Shown: positions 16,995 through 24,473 of the stretch, in pieces | Position numbering within the stretch: the first letter of the stretch is position 1 | Layout: every line of letters begins with the position of its first letter | Source: JBDRHL01 sp043816955 | GTDB taxonomy: Bacteria > Planctomycetota > Phycisphaerae > Sedimentisphaerales > CAYZTY01 | Reading direction: 5' to 3' | Assembly (NCBI GenBank): GCA_043816955.1 | Contig: JBDRHL010000190.1 | Location: 1-64,000, forward strand | Length of the DNA stretch: 64,000 nucleotides | Notes under the pieces: generated by a model | What the model was told of the DNA's origin: nothing | What the model saw: only the letters and a program-made list of their open reading frames with translations | Database searches by the model: none | Position numbers and translations under genes: made by a program

Positions 16995-18014
16995 ATGATT
17001 GTCGTAATGAAGCCGCATGCCGCTGAGGAACATATTCGTCACGTTGTGGAGCTGATTAACGAATATGGTCTCAAGGAACACATTATACGAGGTACTGACC
17101 GAACTGTCGTAGCATGTATCGGCGACAAGAGAACGGTTGATAAAGGTGCCATTGAAAATGCTCCTATGGTGGAAAGAGTTGTTCCAATCCTCGCTCCATA
17201 CAAAATGGCTTCCACCGAGGTAAAAAAAGAGCCGACACAGGTTAGCGTTGGCCCGGAAAAGTTCCAATTCGGTTCAAAAAAAATCGGTATCATAGCAGGC
17301 CCATGTGCGGTGGAAAGCAAAGAAAGTCTCCTCAAGATAGCCCGGGTTGTAAAAGATGCAGGCTGTATCGGGCTCCGTGCGGGAGCCTATAAGCCCAGAA
17401 CCAGCCCCTATGCATTCCAGGGGCTCGGGCTGGATGGTTTGAAAATCCTCGCTGAAGCAAGAAAACAAACCAGCCTCGCAATCACAACGGAAGTAACAGG
17501 ACTCGAACAGCTTGATGCTGTCGCCGAATATGCCGACATTATCCAGATCGGCGCCAGAAATATGCAGCATTATCCGCTCCTTGAAGCAGTCGGCAAGCTT
17601 GGCAGGCCTGTTCTGCTGAAACGTGGAATGAGCGCACATCTTGATGAGCTTCTTCTCGCTGCTGAATACATAATCAAAAACGGAAATGAAAATGTTATCC
17701 TTTGCGAACGCGGAATAAGAACCTTTGAGAATTACGTGCGAAACACATTATCTCTTGCCGCCGTCGCTGAGCTGAAACAAAATACCCACCTGCCTGTTAT
17801 TGTAGATCCGTCACATGGCACAGGACATGCACATCTTGTACCGGCGATGTGTAATGCCGCAATAGCAGCAGGTGCTGACGGCCTGTTGATTGAATGCCAT
17901 TATGATCCGGAACACGCTCTTAGTGATGGGGCTCAATCTATAACTCCACAGACTCTTGTGCAAGTCATGAATGTCCTTAAAAAAATCGCTGCCGCCGTTG
18001 GTCGTGAAATTTGA
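16995..18014 (+). CDS. aroF: 3-deoxy-7-phosphoheptulonate synthase (DAHP synthase, AroF/AroG-beta type)
   Basis: A 339-residue enzyme joining phosphoenolpyruvate and erythrose 4-phosphate, the first step of aromatic amino acid synthesis. Residues 1-70 form the ferredoxin-like N-terminal domain of type I-beta enzymes, linked to feedback control ('MIVVMKPHAAEEHIRHVV'). The barrel follows with 'IIAGPCAVESKESL', 'IQIGARNMQHYPLL', 'LKRGMSA' and 'VIVDPSHGTGHAHL'. GAGG at 16984-16987 precedes the ATG. It sits 84 bp after nnrD without a clear terminator, and may be read from that operon or from its own weak promoter. It converges with the DUF4203 gene. Confidence 0.96.
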   Translation: MIVVMKPHAAEEHIRHVVELINEYGLKEHIIRGTDRTVVACIGDKRTVDKGAIENAPMVERVVPILAPYKMASTEVKKEPTQVSVGPEKFQFGSKKIGIIAGPCAVESKESLLKIARVVKDAGCIGLRAGAYKPRTSPYAFQGLGLDGLKILAEARKQTSLAITTEVTGLEQLDAVAEYADIIQIGARNMQHYPLLEAVGKLGRPVLLKRGMSAHLDELLLAAEYIIKNGNENVILCERGIRTFENYVRNTLSLAAVAELKQNTHLPVIVDPSHGTGHAHLVPAMCNAAIAAGADGLLIECHYDPEHALSDGAQSITPQTLVQVMNVLKKIAAAVGREI

Positions 18015-18056
18015 TTGGGTTCCCCGATCCTTCTTGTCATTTCCGGCAGCGGCCGG

Positions 18057-18737
18057 TCAAATCTCCCATTTCGGTGATTTCTTTACAAACTTGTTCTGGA
18101 GAATCATCCCGACAATCGTAGGTATGAACAGCAGTACAGGCAGAAACCATTTTTCATGAAGTGCCAGTTCCTGAACTTGTTCACTGGTTTGCGGGTGAAG
18201 ATATAAGAGTGCCAGCCCACCGGCAATGATCAGTATACCGCCCTGCAGGCTTGTGAAGAGTATTACAGCAAACTTAAAGATTATGAATGAAATCATGCCG
18301 CCGGCGACAATTCCCACCAGCGCGCCTGCTATGATATATTCATTCGGCAGACCTACCGCATACCATATCGCTGCCGTGAGCAAACCGCCTGCCACAGCAC
18401 CAAGAACGCTTACAGCCCATCGCATCAACGGAACTGCTACAGCCGCCGAGACTGCAAGACCTGCCACTCCCCCCCAGACCGTATAACCAATTCTGCTGCC
18501 GATGCCAATGCCTACAAACATACCAAGAAGCGCGAAATTGATGGTTACAAAAATCTTAAAAACACGCCAGCCGTAAACGAGGTAAACCGTCCCGAAAGAT
18601 ATAAATATCACCGCCTGAAGCCAGTTTAGAGATGTTATCTGGTTCCATGCGAAATTAATTACTTCGAGGGGTACTTCCACCTTTTGTTGTGCTTCCCCAC
18701 TGGTAGTAGTCTCCGCAAGAAAAACTAGCCAATCCAT
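18057..18737 (-). CDS. DUF4203 multi-pass membrane protein
   Basis: A 226-residue, strongly hydrophobic protein with about seven predicted membrane helices and Gly/Ala-rich helix-packing stretches ('GMFVGIGIGSRIGYTVWGG', 'AGALVGIVAGGMISFIIF'). This pattern is typical of DUF4203 (TMEM198-like) proteins, for which no biochemical role is established. AAGGAG lies nine bases before the ATG at 18737. The upstream stretch in the same orientation contains a tRNA 3' fragment and a possible promoter (18897-18926). It converges with aroF, with 42 bp between them. Confidence 0.8.
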   Translation of the reverse strand: MDWLVFLAETTTSGEAQQKVEVPLEVINFAWNQITSLNWLQAVIFISFGTVYLVYGWRVFKIFVTINFALLGMFVGIGIGSRIGYTVWGGVAGLAVSAAVAVPLMRWAVSVLGAVAGGLLTAAIWYAVGLPNEYIIAGALVGIVAGGMISFIIFKFAVILFTSLQGGILIIAGGLALLYLHPQTSEQVQELALHEKWFLPVLLFIPTIVGMILQNKFVKKSPKWEI

Positions 18738-18788
18738 TTGCTTTTGCTCCTTACTTTAACTGTTATGTCCATCTCAAAAACATAAACG

Positions 18789-18813
18789 TGCGGATGAGAG
18801 GACTCGAACCTCT
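18789..18813 (-). pseudogene. 3' fragment of a tRNA gene (T-arm and acceptor end)
   Basis: On the minus strand this reads as a perfect five-pair T stem (AGAGG/CCTCT) around a TTCGAGT loop, then CATCCGC as the 3' half of an acceptor stem and a discriminator A. The expected 5' half beginning GCGGATG, and the D and anticodon arms, are absent; an AT-rich sequence takes their place. A 3'-terminal tRNA piece is what integration into a tRNA gene leaves behind. The A73 and acceptor sequence would suit tRNA-Leu, but the isotype cannot be proven. Confidence 0.65.
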
Positions 18814-18848
18814 GCTCAGCAATTCTGGAAAAAACATAACATTTTAAT

Positions 18849-18864
18849 ATATAAGTACTTATAT
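18849..18864. repeat. 16-bp perfect palindrome beside the tRNA fragment
   Basis: ATATAAGTACTTATAT is self-complementary over all 16 bases. A second inverted pair, CCTTGT/ACAAGG, spans 18865-18891 next to it. Both lie in the AT-rich tract that replaces the missing 5' part of the tRNA. This could be a recombinase or regulator site, or simply an AT-rich hairpin. Confidence 0.5.
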
Positions 18865-18896
18865 CCTTGTGTTTTTTGAACATTAACAAGGTAGTA

Positions 18897-18926
18897 ATAC
18901 TATTATAAAACCGCGAGAAATGTCAA
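18897..18926 (-). promoter_or_regulatory. Possible promoter, TTGACA-N18-TAGTAT
   Basis: On the minus strand a perfect -35 (18921-18926) is followed after 18 bases by a 4/6 -10 (18897-18902). It would transcribe through the tRNA 3' fragment into the DUF4203 gene, with a leader of about 150 bases. Confidence 0.35.
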
Positions 18927-18996
18927 GTAAATTGCAGATATAATCGTCCCAAAGATTGTGGGATAATTTTTAGAATATTCTCTAACCACACGCAGC

Positions 18997-19176
18997 ATGT
19001 GCTGCCGGAAGGGACGGTTGGAGGATGTACTGGCATTGCTTGATCGTCTGAAGCGAAGTTTAGGGAGGGATAACGCTTACATAATCGCTCCTTCGCAGCA
19101 GTTGGATAGGGACATTTCGCTTGAGAATATCGTGGCGATGTACGAATATGCGGGCGGGGACAAGGAAAAGAGGTAA
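18997..19176 (+). pseudogene. 3' remnant of a URO-D/MtaA-CmuA family gene
   Basis: A 59-codon open frame, extendable upstream without a stop only to about 18967, whose translation ends with 'NAYIIAPSQQL' and 'ISLENIVAMYEY'. These are the last strand and helix of uroporphyrinogen decarboxylase-family proteins, corresponding to 'FFLRDANNLAPRTPPENI' in the gene at 1-465. No ribosome binding site precedes the ATG and the rest of the gene is missing. It is the 3' end of a deleted or truncated gene, 180 bp from the tRNA fragment. Confidence 0.7.
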
Positions 19177-19258
19177 TAAGTGAGGCAGAAATGCCATAGG
19201 AGCGCCTGAATGCAGAAAACGGATGTTTTGTTTGGCTCGGCAGGATTAAGTTGAATAT

Positions 19259-19274
19259 TGGCGGATTTGGTGCT
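19259..19274 (+). promoter_or_regulatory. Possible sigma-54 promoter of glnN
   Basis: TGGCGGA-N4-GTGCT keeps the invariant GG (19260-19261) and GC (19272-19273) with the correct 10-base gap, and matches TGGC and TGCT of the consensus; three other positions differ. Transcription would start near 19285, 43 bases before glnN. A weaker sigma-70 alternative, TTGAAT (19251-19256) with TAAATA (19274-19279), overlaps it. Confidence 0.4.
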
Positions 19275-19327
19275 AAATATAGATAGCTGGATTATGAAAA
19301 CAGAGGCAAAAAGCCAGGAGAACAAAC

Positions 19328-21436
19328 ATGTGCCAATCTTATGAATCGATAGTTGAGATTTTCGGCTTGAACGTTTTTAACGACAAGGTGATGCGAGAGC
19401 GTTTGCCGCGGGATGTTTACAAGGAGTTCAAGCAGAGCCTGGCGGGTTATGGGCCGTTGAGTCCGGGTGTGGCTGATATGCTTGCCAACGCGATGAAGGA
19501 CTGGGCAATTGAGAAGGGTTCTACGCATTTCAGTCACTGGTTTCAGCCGATGACGGGCCTGACGGCTGAAAAGCACGATTCGTTCATATCGCCGACATCT
19601 GAGGGCAGTACGATCATGGAGTTCAGCGGCAGGGAGCTGATCCGCGGCGAGCCTGACGCGTCTTCTTTTCCTTCGGGCGGTTTGCGAGCGACGTTCGAGG
19701 CGCGAGGATACACAGCATGGGACTGCACCTCACCGGTGTTTATCAAGAAAGACGGCGACAACATTACCCTGTATATCCCCAGCGCTTTCTGTTCGTACAC
19801 GGGGATGGCGCTTGACAAGAAGACGCCTTTGCTTCGTTCGATGGATGCGCTCAGCAGGCAGGCGATTCGAGTTCTGAGGATATTTGGAAACAGGATGTCA
19901 CAACGGGTGATAGCAACGCTGGGGCCGGAGCAGGAGTATTTTCTTATTGACAGGAGTTTTTATGAGAAGCGGCTGGACCTTGTGCTGACAGGCCGTACGC
20001 TTTTTGGTGCTGCTCCCCCGAGAGGCCAGGAGATGAACGACCATTATTTCGGGACGCTTCATGAGCGGATCGCGTCTTTTATGCATGAGGTTAACACGGA
20101 GCTTTGGCGGCTGGGTGTTTCCGCGAAGACGCAGCATAATGAGGTTTCGCCGGCACAGTATGAACTGGCGCCGATATTTACGACGGTTAACGTGGCAACG
20201 GACCATAACCAGCTGACGATGGAGACGCTGCAGAAAGTTGCGACCCGTCACAACTTTGTATGTCTTTTGAATGAGAAGCCGTTTGCAGGCGTAAACGGTT
20301 CAGGTAAACACAGCAACTGGAGTATCATGACGGATGACGGGATAAATCTTCTCGATCCGGGAAATACACCGCATGACAATATGGTATTTCTGGTGATGCT
20401 GTGCGCAGTTATTCGGGGAGTTGACGAATACGCGAAGCTTTTGCGTGCGAGTGTGGCGACGGCAGGCAATGATCATCGCCTGGGGTCGCATGAGGCGCCT
20501 CCCGCAATAATTTCGATCTTTCTCGGTGAACAGTTGACGGACATATTCGAGCAGCTTGCAGCCGGCGAAGCGAAGTCTTCGAAGCAAGGCGGCGAACTGA
20601 AACTTGGTATATCGACGCTGGCGCCTTTGCCAAAAGATTTTACGGATCGGAACCGGACTTCGCCTTTTGCATTTACAGGCAACAAGTTTGAATTCCGTAT
20701 GGTCGGATCGAGTCAGTCGACGGCTGGTTCGAGTTTTGTGCTTAACACGATAGTTGCGGAGATTCTCCGGGAAATTGCCGATGAACTTGAAGGGGCTGAC
20801 GATGTACGAGCTGCGGCGCAGAAGATTCTTGGGAGAATTGCCAGGGAGCACAACAGAGTGGTGTTCAACGGTGATAACTACACCCAAGAGTGGGCAGCAG
20901 AAGCGAAGAAGCGAGGGCTGCCTAACATTCGCTCGACGGTTGAGAGCCTCAAGACAATAATGGATGACGAGAATGTCGAGTTGTTTGAGAGACACGGTGT
21001 ATTGAGCAAAGCGGAACTGGCGGCCAGAACAGAGATTCTGATAGAGGCTTATAATATGACGGTCAACATTGAGGCATTGACGATGCTGATGATCGCGAAG
21101 CGTCAGATTCTGCCTGCGGTGAGCAAATATGCCGGCGAGGTCGGAAGCGCAGCGGCAGCAGTTAAGAGCGCAGGCGGCGCTGCTGAGACTCAACTGAAGA
21201 TGCTCAATAAGGTATGCGGGTTAATGAAATCGCTTGAGAGATCGATCGAGGAGCTTGAAAAAATCAGAGAAAAAACGGTTAAAATTGATGATCTGACTAT
21301 TCGTGCAGAAAGCTGTCGTGATGAGGTCATACCCGCGATGCAGTCGCTGCGGAGATATGCTGACGAGCTGGAGGGGATCGTAGATGCGGAGCTCTGGCCT
21401 CTGCCCTGCTATGCGGAGATGCTGTTTATGAAGTGA
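19328..21436 (+). CDS. glnN: Glutamine synthetase type III
   Basis: A 702-residue GSIII enzyme, which forms glutamine from glutamate, ammonia and ATP as a large dodecamer. GSIII proteins are about 700 residues, against about 450 for GSI, and their N- and C-terminal regions are distinctive. The GSIII N-terminus is recognisable ('VEIFGLNVFNDKVMRERLP'), as are 'HWFQPMTGLTAEKHDSFI', 'TLGPEQEYFLID', 'NEVSPAQYELAPIF' and 'GVNGSGKHSNWS'. AGGAG lies seven bases before the ATG. It is a single-gene unit closed by a terminator at 21467-21503, and is preceded by a possible sigma-54 site, which would fit nitrogen control. GSIII is frequent in Bacteroidetes, Planctomycetes and cyanobacteria. Confidence 0.96.
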   Translation: MCQSYESIVEIFGLNVFNDKVMRERLPRDVYKEFKQSLAGYGPLSPGVADMLANAMKDWAIEKGSTHFSHWFQPMTGLTAEKHDSFISPTSEGSTIMEFSGRELIRGEPDASSFPSGGLRATFEARGYTAWDCTSPVFIKKDGDNITLYIPSAFCSYTGMALDKKTPLLRSMDALSRQAIRVLRIFGNRMSQRVIATLGPEQEYFLIDRSFYEKRLDLVLTGRTLFGAAPPRGQEMNDHYFGTLHERIASFMHEVNTELWRLGVSAKTQHNEVSPAQYELAPIFTTVNVATDHNQLTMETLQKVATRHNFVCLLNEKPFAGVNGSGKHSNWSIMTDDGINLLDPGNTPHDNMVFLVMLCAVIRGVDEYAKLLRASVATAGNDHRLGSHEAPPAIISIFLGEQLTDIFEQLAAGEAKSSKQGGELKLGISTLAPLPKDFTDRNRTSPFAFTGNKFEFRMVGSSQSTAGSSFVLNTIVAEILREIADELEGADDVRAAAQKILGRIAREHNRVVFNGDNYTQEWAAEAKKRGLPNIRSTVESLKTIMDDENVELFERHGVLSKAELAARTEILIEAYNMTVNIEALTMLMIAKRQILPAVSKYAGEVGSAAAAVKSAGGAAETQLKMLNKVCGLMKSLERSIEELEKIREKTVKIDDLTIRAESCRDEVIPAMQSLRRYADELEGIVDAELWPLPCYAEMLFMK

Positions 21437-21466
21437 TCCGGCAGGAATATATGAAGGTCTTGAAAG

Positions 21467-21503
21467 CAGGCTTGGCGCCGTCGGGTGCAGAGCCTGTTTT
21501 TTT
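21467..21503 (+). terminator. Rho-independent terminator of glnN
   Basis: CAGGCT (21467-21472) pairs perfectly with AGCCTG (21491-21496), with further partial pairing inside, and seven T residues follow directly. It lies 31 bp after the glnN stop and separates glnN from the convergent ruvX. Confidence 0.85.
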
Positions 21504-21509
21504 AATACA

Positions 21510-21920
21510 TTATTGTTTTTTCCCGGAGTCCAGAAAGTCCTGGAGTATGGCGGCGGCAGCCAGGGCGTCGAGCCGTTTTTTCATTTTCTTTCTGGTCAGA
21601 TCAGCATCAAGTAATTTCCGTTCGGCATCATAGGAGCTTAGTCTTTCGTCGTGGAGATATACAGGCAGGTCGATTTGCTCTTTTAACTGCTCTGCGAATC
21701 TGCGGGCTTTTGCGGCCTGCGGCCCTTCGGTGCCGTCCATGTTAATGGCCAATCCGACGACAACCGCCTGGATATTTTCTGCGCGGATGACAGCGAATAT
21801 TTTGCCCATAATATCCGGCTTGTTTTCCAGCACGGCAAGGGGAGAGACAAAGGTTTCGCCGGGATCGCAGACTGCAAGGCCGGTGCGTTTCTGTCCCAGA
21901 TCGATTGAAAGGATGCGCAT
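21510..21920 (-). CDS. ruvX: Putative Holliday junction resolvase / pre-16S rRNA nuclease YqgF
   Basis: A 136-residue RNase H-like protein of the YqgF/RuvX family: 'MRILSIDLGQKRTGLAV' with the first catalytic Asp, 'VVVGLAINMDGTEGPQA', 'YLHDERLSSYDAE' and a final Asp in 'RLDALAAAAILQDFL'. The family matures the 5' end of 16S rRNA and has been proposed to resolve Holliday junctions. The length is typical. It is the last gene of the long minus-strand run from 37345 and starts 12 bases after manC. It converges with glnN. Confidence 0.93.
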   Translation of the reverse strand: MRILSIDLGQKRTGLAVCDPGETFVSPLAVLENKPDIMGKIFAVIRAENIQAVVVGLAINMDGTEGPQAAKARRFAEQLKEQIDLPVYLHDERLSSYDAERKLLDADLTRKKMKKRLDALAAAAILQDFLDSGKKQ

Positions 21921-21932
21921 ATTTTTCCCGTG

Positions 21933-23018
21933 CTAGAGAAATTTTTCGCCGCTGTTTTGTTTTATCTGTTCAAGCAGTTGCTTGAGTTTTTCTGTCTGAT
22001 CAACAGGGCAGACAAGTGTGGCGTCACTGCTGTGAGCAACAATCATATTCTGTAGGCTGATGCAGGCAATAAGATGCCCCTGGTCTTCGGTAACGATAAC
22101 ATTGCCGGTTGAGTCGAGCATTTCACTGGAGCCGACGATGACGTTGTTGTTTTTGTCGGCGGCGATCAGATCAGCGAGTGCCACAAACGAGCCTATATCG
22201 AGCCATCGACAGTTGAGTTTTATGGCGTGGACGTGTTTTGCTTTTTCCATGACAGCAAAATCAATGCTTATTTTGGGTATTTTGGGGAACCATTCGTTTA
22301 GAAGCTGATTCTGCTGCGGAGTTTCCCATGCGGCCTGGATTTTTGTCAGTGGTTCTTTGCTTCCTGGAAGATAGTTGAACAGATTGTCAAGTATGTTCCG
22401 GGCCTTCCAGACAAATATACCGGAATTCCAGCAGTATTTATCCGTCCGGAGATATTGCTGAGCGGTTTGGCTATCCGGTTTTTCCCTGAAATTGCTCACG
22501 GTGTAAATTCTGTTTTCGCATTGGTCGAAACTCTGCGGTTCCGCCAGTTGAAGGTATCCAAGCTGGGTGCTTGGGAAGGCAGGTTTAATACCGAATGTTA
22601 TCAAGGCCTGGGGGTTTTTGTTTATGAATGTGATTGCGTCTTTTATGGCCTGTTGGAGAGTTTCGGCAGGTTCAATGACATGGTCTGCGCTAAGAACGAC
22701 CATGACGGCGTGTGGGTCGTACTTTGCAAGTACTGCGGCGGCCAGGCCTATGGCTGCTGCAGTATCTCTCACCGCCGGCTCGGCAATGACATTGCCGGGG
22801 GGAAGTTCGGGCAGATCTTCGCGGATGAGATCGACATAGCCTGCATTTGTGAGGATGATAATATTTCTGTTGTCAAAGACGGGGGCAAGCCGCTGATAAC
22901 ATTTTCGCAGGAGGGTCTGTCCTTCGAGCAGTTTGAGGACCTGTTTTGGGCGATCCTGTCTGCTCAGCGGCCAAAGCCTTTTTCCGGTTCCTCCCGCCAT
23001 AATGACCGCATAGTCCAT
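21933..23018 (-). CDS. manC: Mannose-1-phosphate guanylyltransferase
   Basis: A 361-residue nucleotidyltransferase forming GDP-mannose from GTP and mannose 1-phosphate. It has the signature 'MAGGTGKRLWPLSRQDRPKQ', 'VLSADHVI', the sugar-binding 'FREKPDSQTAQQYL', and 'WNSGIFVWKA'. It lacks the C-terminal phosphomannose isomerase domain of bifunctional ManC/AlgA, matching short monofunctional enzymes. It is encoded 26 bases after pgi, so fructose 6-phosphate supply and GDP-mannose formation are genetically linked. GDP-mannose would feed polysaccharide or glycoprotein synthesis. Confidence 0.94.
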   Translation of the reverse strand: MDYAVIMAGGTGKRLWPLSRQDRPKQVLKLLEGQTLLRKCYQRLAPVFDNRNIIILTNAGYVDLIREDLPELPPGNVIAEPAVRDTAAAIGLAAAVLAKYDPHAVMVVLSADHVIEPAETLQQAIKDAITFINKNPQALITFGIKPAFPSTQLGYLQLAEPQSFDQCENRIYTVSNFREKPDSQTAQQYLRTDKYCWNSGIFVWKARNILDNLFNYLPGSKEPLTKIQAAWETPQQNQLLNEWFPKIPKISIDFAVMEKAKHVHAIKLNCRWLDIGSFVALADLIAADKNNNVIVGSSEMLDSTGNVIVTEDQGHLIACISLQNMIVAHSSDATLVCPVDQTEKLKQLLEQIKQNSGEKFL

Positions 23019-23044
23019 AATCCTGTCCTCTCAAATGATTTCTT

Positions 23045-24454
23045 TCAGATCAGAAAATTCTCGTCGATATTTTTCACGGGTTGGATCTTTGCGGCGAGAT
23101 CCTCATAGCCCGGGCGATTCATCAGTGCGAAAGCGGCCTCTTTTCCCAGTTCGACCGCGGGCTGGTCATAGGTGTTGATATTGAATAACAAGCCTGCGAT
23201 TGAAGTGGTTGTTTCGAATAGATATATGAATTGGCCGACCGCATGGGCATTGATGGTGTCAAAATTAACGGTCAGACACGGGCGATGATCTTGCAGAAGC
23301 GCATATTCAGTGGCGATTTTCTCATTGTTCAGTAACGAGGACATTTTTGCGCCGGCGAGATAGTCAAGTTCCGGTGCACAGGCAGGAGCAGCACCTATTT
23401 CGAGATCGCGATCGAAGTTATTTACCTGGAGGAATGTGAAGAGTTTGTCATTGGGGCCGTGTCGGTACAACTGGACCTGGCTGTGCTGGTCGGTGGTTCC
23501 CAGGGCTTTGACGGGTGTAGGGCCTACATTGACCCTGGAGCCTGCAAGATCATCGGCTTTACCGAGGCTTTCAGCCCAGAGCTGCCTGTGCCAGTCGGCG
23601 AAATCCTTAAGGGCATAGGCGTAGGGCATCATAACAGAGATTTTTTTGCCGCGATTGTAATAGTGCCAGTTGATCGCGGCGTTGATGGCAGCAGGGTTTT
23701 TGTAGAAATCCTGCCGGCTCACGCGGCGGTCCATATCACGGGCACCGGCGAGCAGGTCGTCGATATCAATTCCACAAACGGCGGCGCTTAGAAGGCCGAC
23801 AGGGCTGAGGACGCTGAATCTTCCCCCGACTCCGGCGGGAACAGGCAGGGTCTGAAAGCCGGCTTCTTTGGCGATCTTGCGCAAGGTGCCGTCTTTGGGA
23901 TCAGTAGTAGCAATAATGCGGTCTTTGAGGGCATTGGTACCGAGTGTCTGTTCGATGAGTTTTTTGATGACAAGGAATTGAGCGGCTGTCTCGGCTGTTT
24001 GGCCTGACTTACTTATGACGTTAAAAATGGTGGTTTCGAGCTTGTCGCTGATATAGTCGATAAACGCAGCCAGTTGGGTGGGGTCGATGTTATCGAAAAC
24101 GAACAATCGCGGCCCCTTTCGCTGCGTGGAGTCCATGTTGTACATATATGAATTCAGGGCAGTTTGTAAAGCGATGTTGCCCAGTGCCGAACCTCCGATT
24201 CCAAGGACGACGAAGTTTTCGCAGCGGTTTTTAATGTCATCTGCAAACTTTTTTACAAGTTCGGGATTCTCGGAATCGCAGGGCAGATCTCGATACGGCG
24301 TCCGGCCTGCCTGCCGCTGTTTGTTCAGCTCTGCAATTAACGGCGTGGTTTTTTCAGCCAGGCTTCGAAACTGTTCGGTAGCTATGCCGTGCTCTGTGCC
24401 GATTATCTCAGCGGTAACATTTTTGTAATACAAGGTCAGTTTTGAACCGCTCAT
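23045..24454 (-). CDS. pgi: Glucose-6-phosphate isomerase
   Basis: A 469-residue PGI with two SIS domains, interconverting glucose 6-phosphate and fructose 6-phosphate. Motifs are 'VVLGIGGSALGN', 'FNVISKSGQTAETAAQF' and 'GVGGRFSVLSPVGLL', which hold phosphate- and substrate-binding residues. In-frame starts also exist at 24481 and 24472, overlapping the end of the helicase gene, but AGAGG eight bases before the ATG at 24454 decides for that start. The size matches the shorter bacterial form rather than the 550-residue E. coli type. Confidence 0.94.
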   Translation of the reverse strand: MSGSKLTLYYKNVTAEIIGTEHGIATEQFRSLAEKTTPLIAELNKQRQAGRTPYRDLPCDSENPELVKKFADDIKNRCENFVVLGIGGSALGNIALQTALNSYMYNMDSTQRKGPRLFVFDNIDPTQLAAFIDYISDKLETTIFNVISKSGQTAETAAQFLVIKKLIEQTLGTNALKDRIIATTDPKDGTLRKIAKEAGFQTLPVPAGVGGRFSVLSPVGLLSAAVCGIDIDDLLAGARDMDRRVSRQDFYKNPAAINAAINWHYYNRGKKISVMMPYAYALKDFADWHRQLWAESLGKADDLAGSRVNVGPTPVKALGTTDQHSQVQLYRHGPNDKLFTFLQVNNFDRDLEIGAAPACAPELDYLAGAKMSSLLNNEKIATEYALLQDHRPCLTVNFDTINAHAVGQFIYLFETTTSIAGLLFNINTYDQPAVELGKEAAFALMNRPGYEDLAAKIQPVKNIDENFLI

Positions 24455-24473
24455 TTTCCGGTTCCTCTGCATT

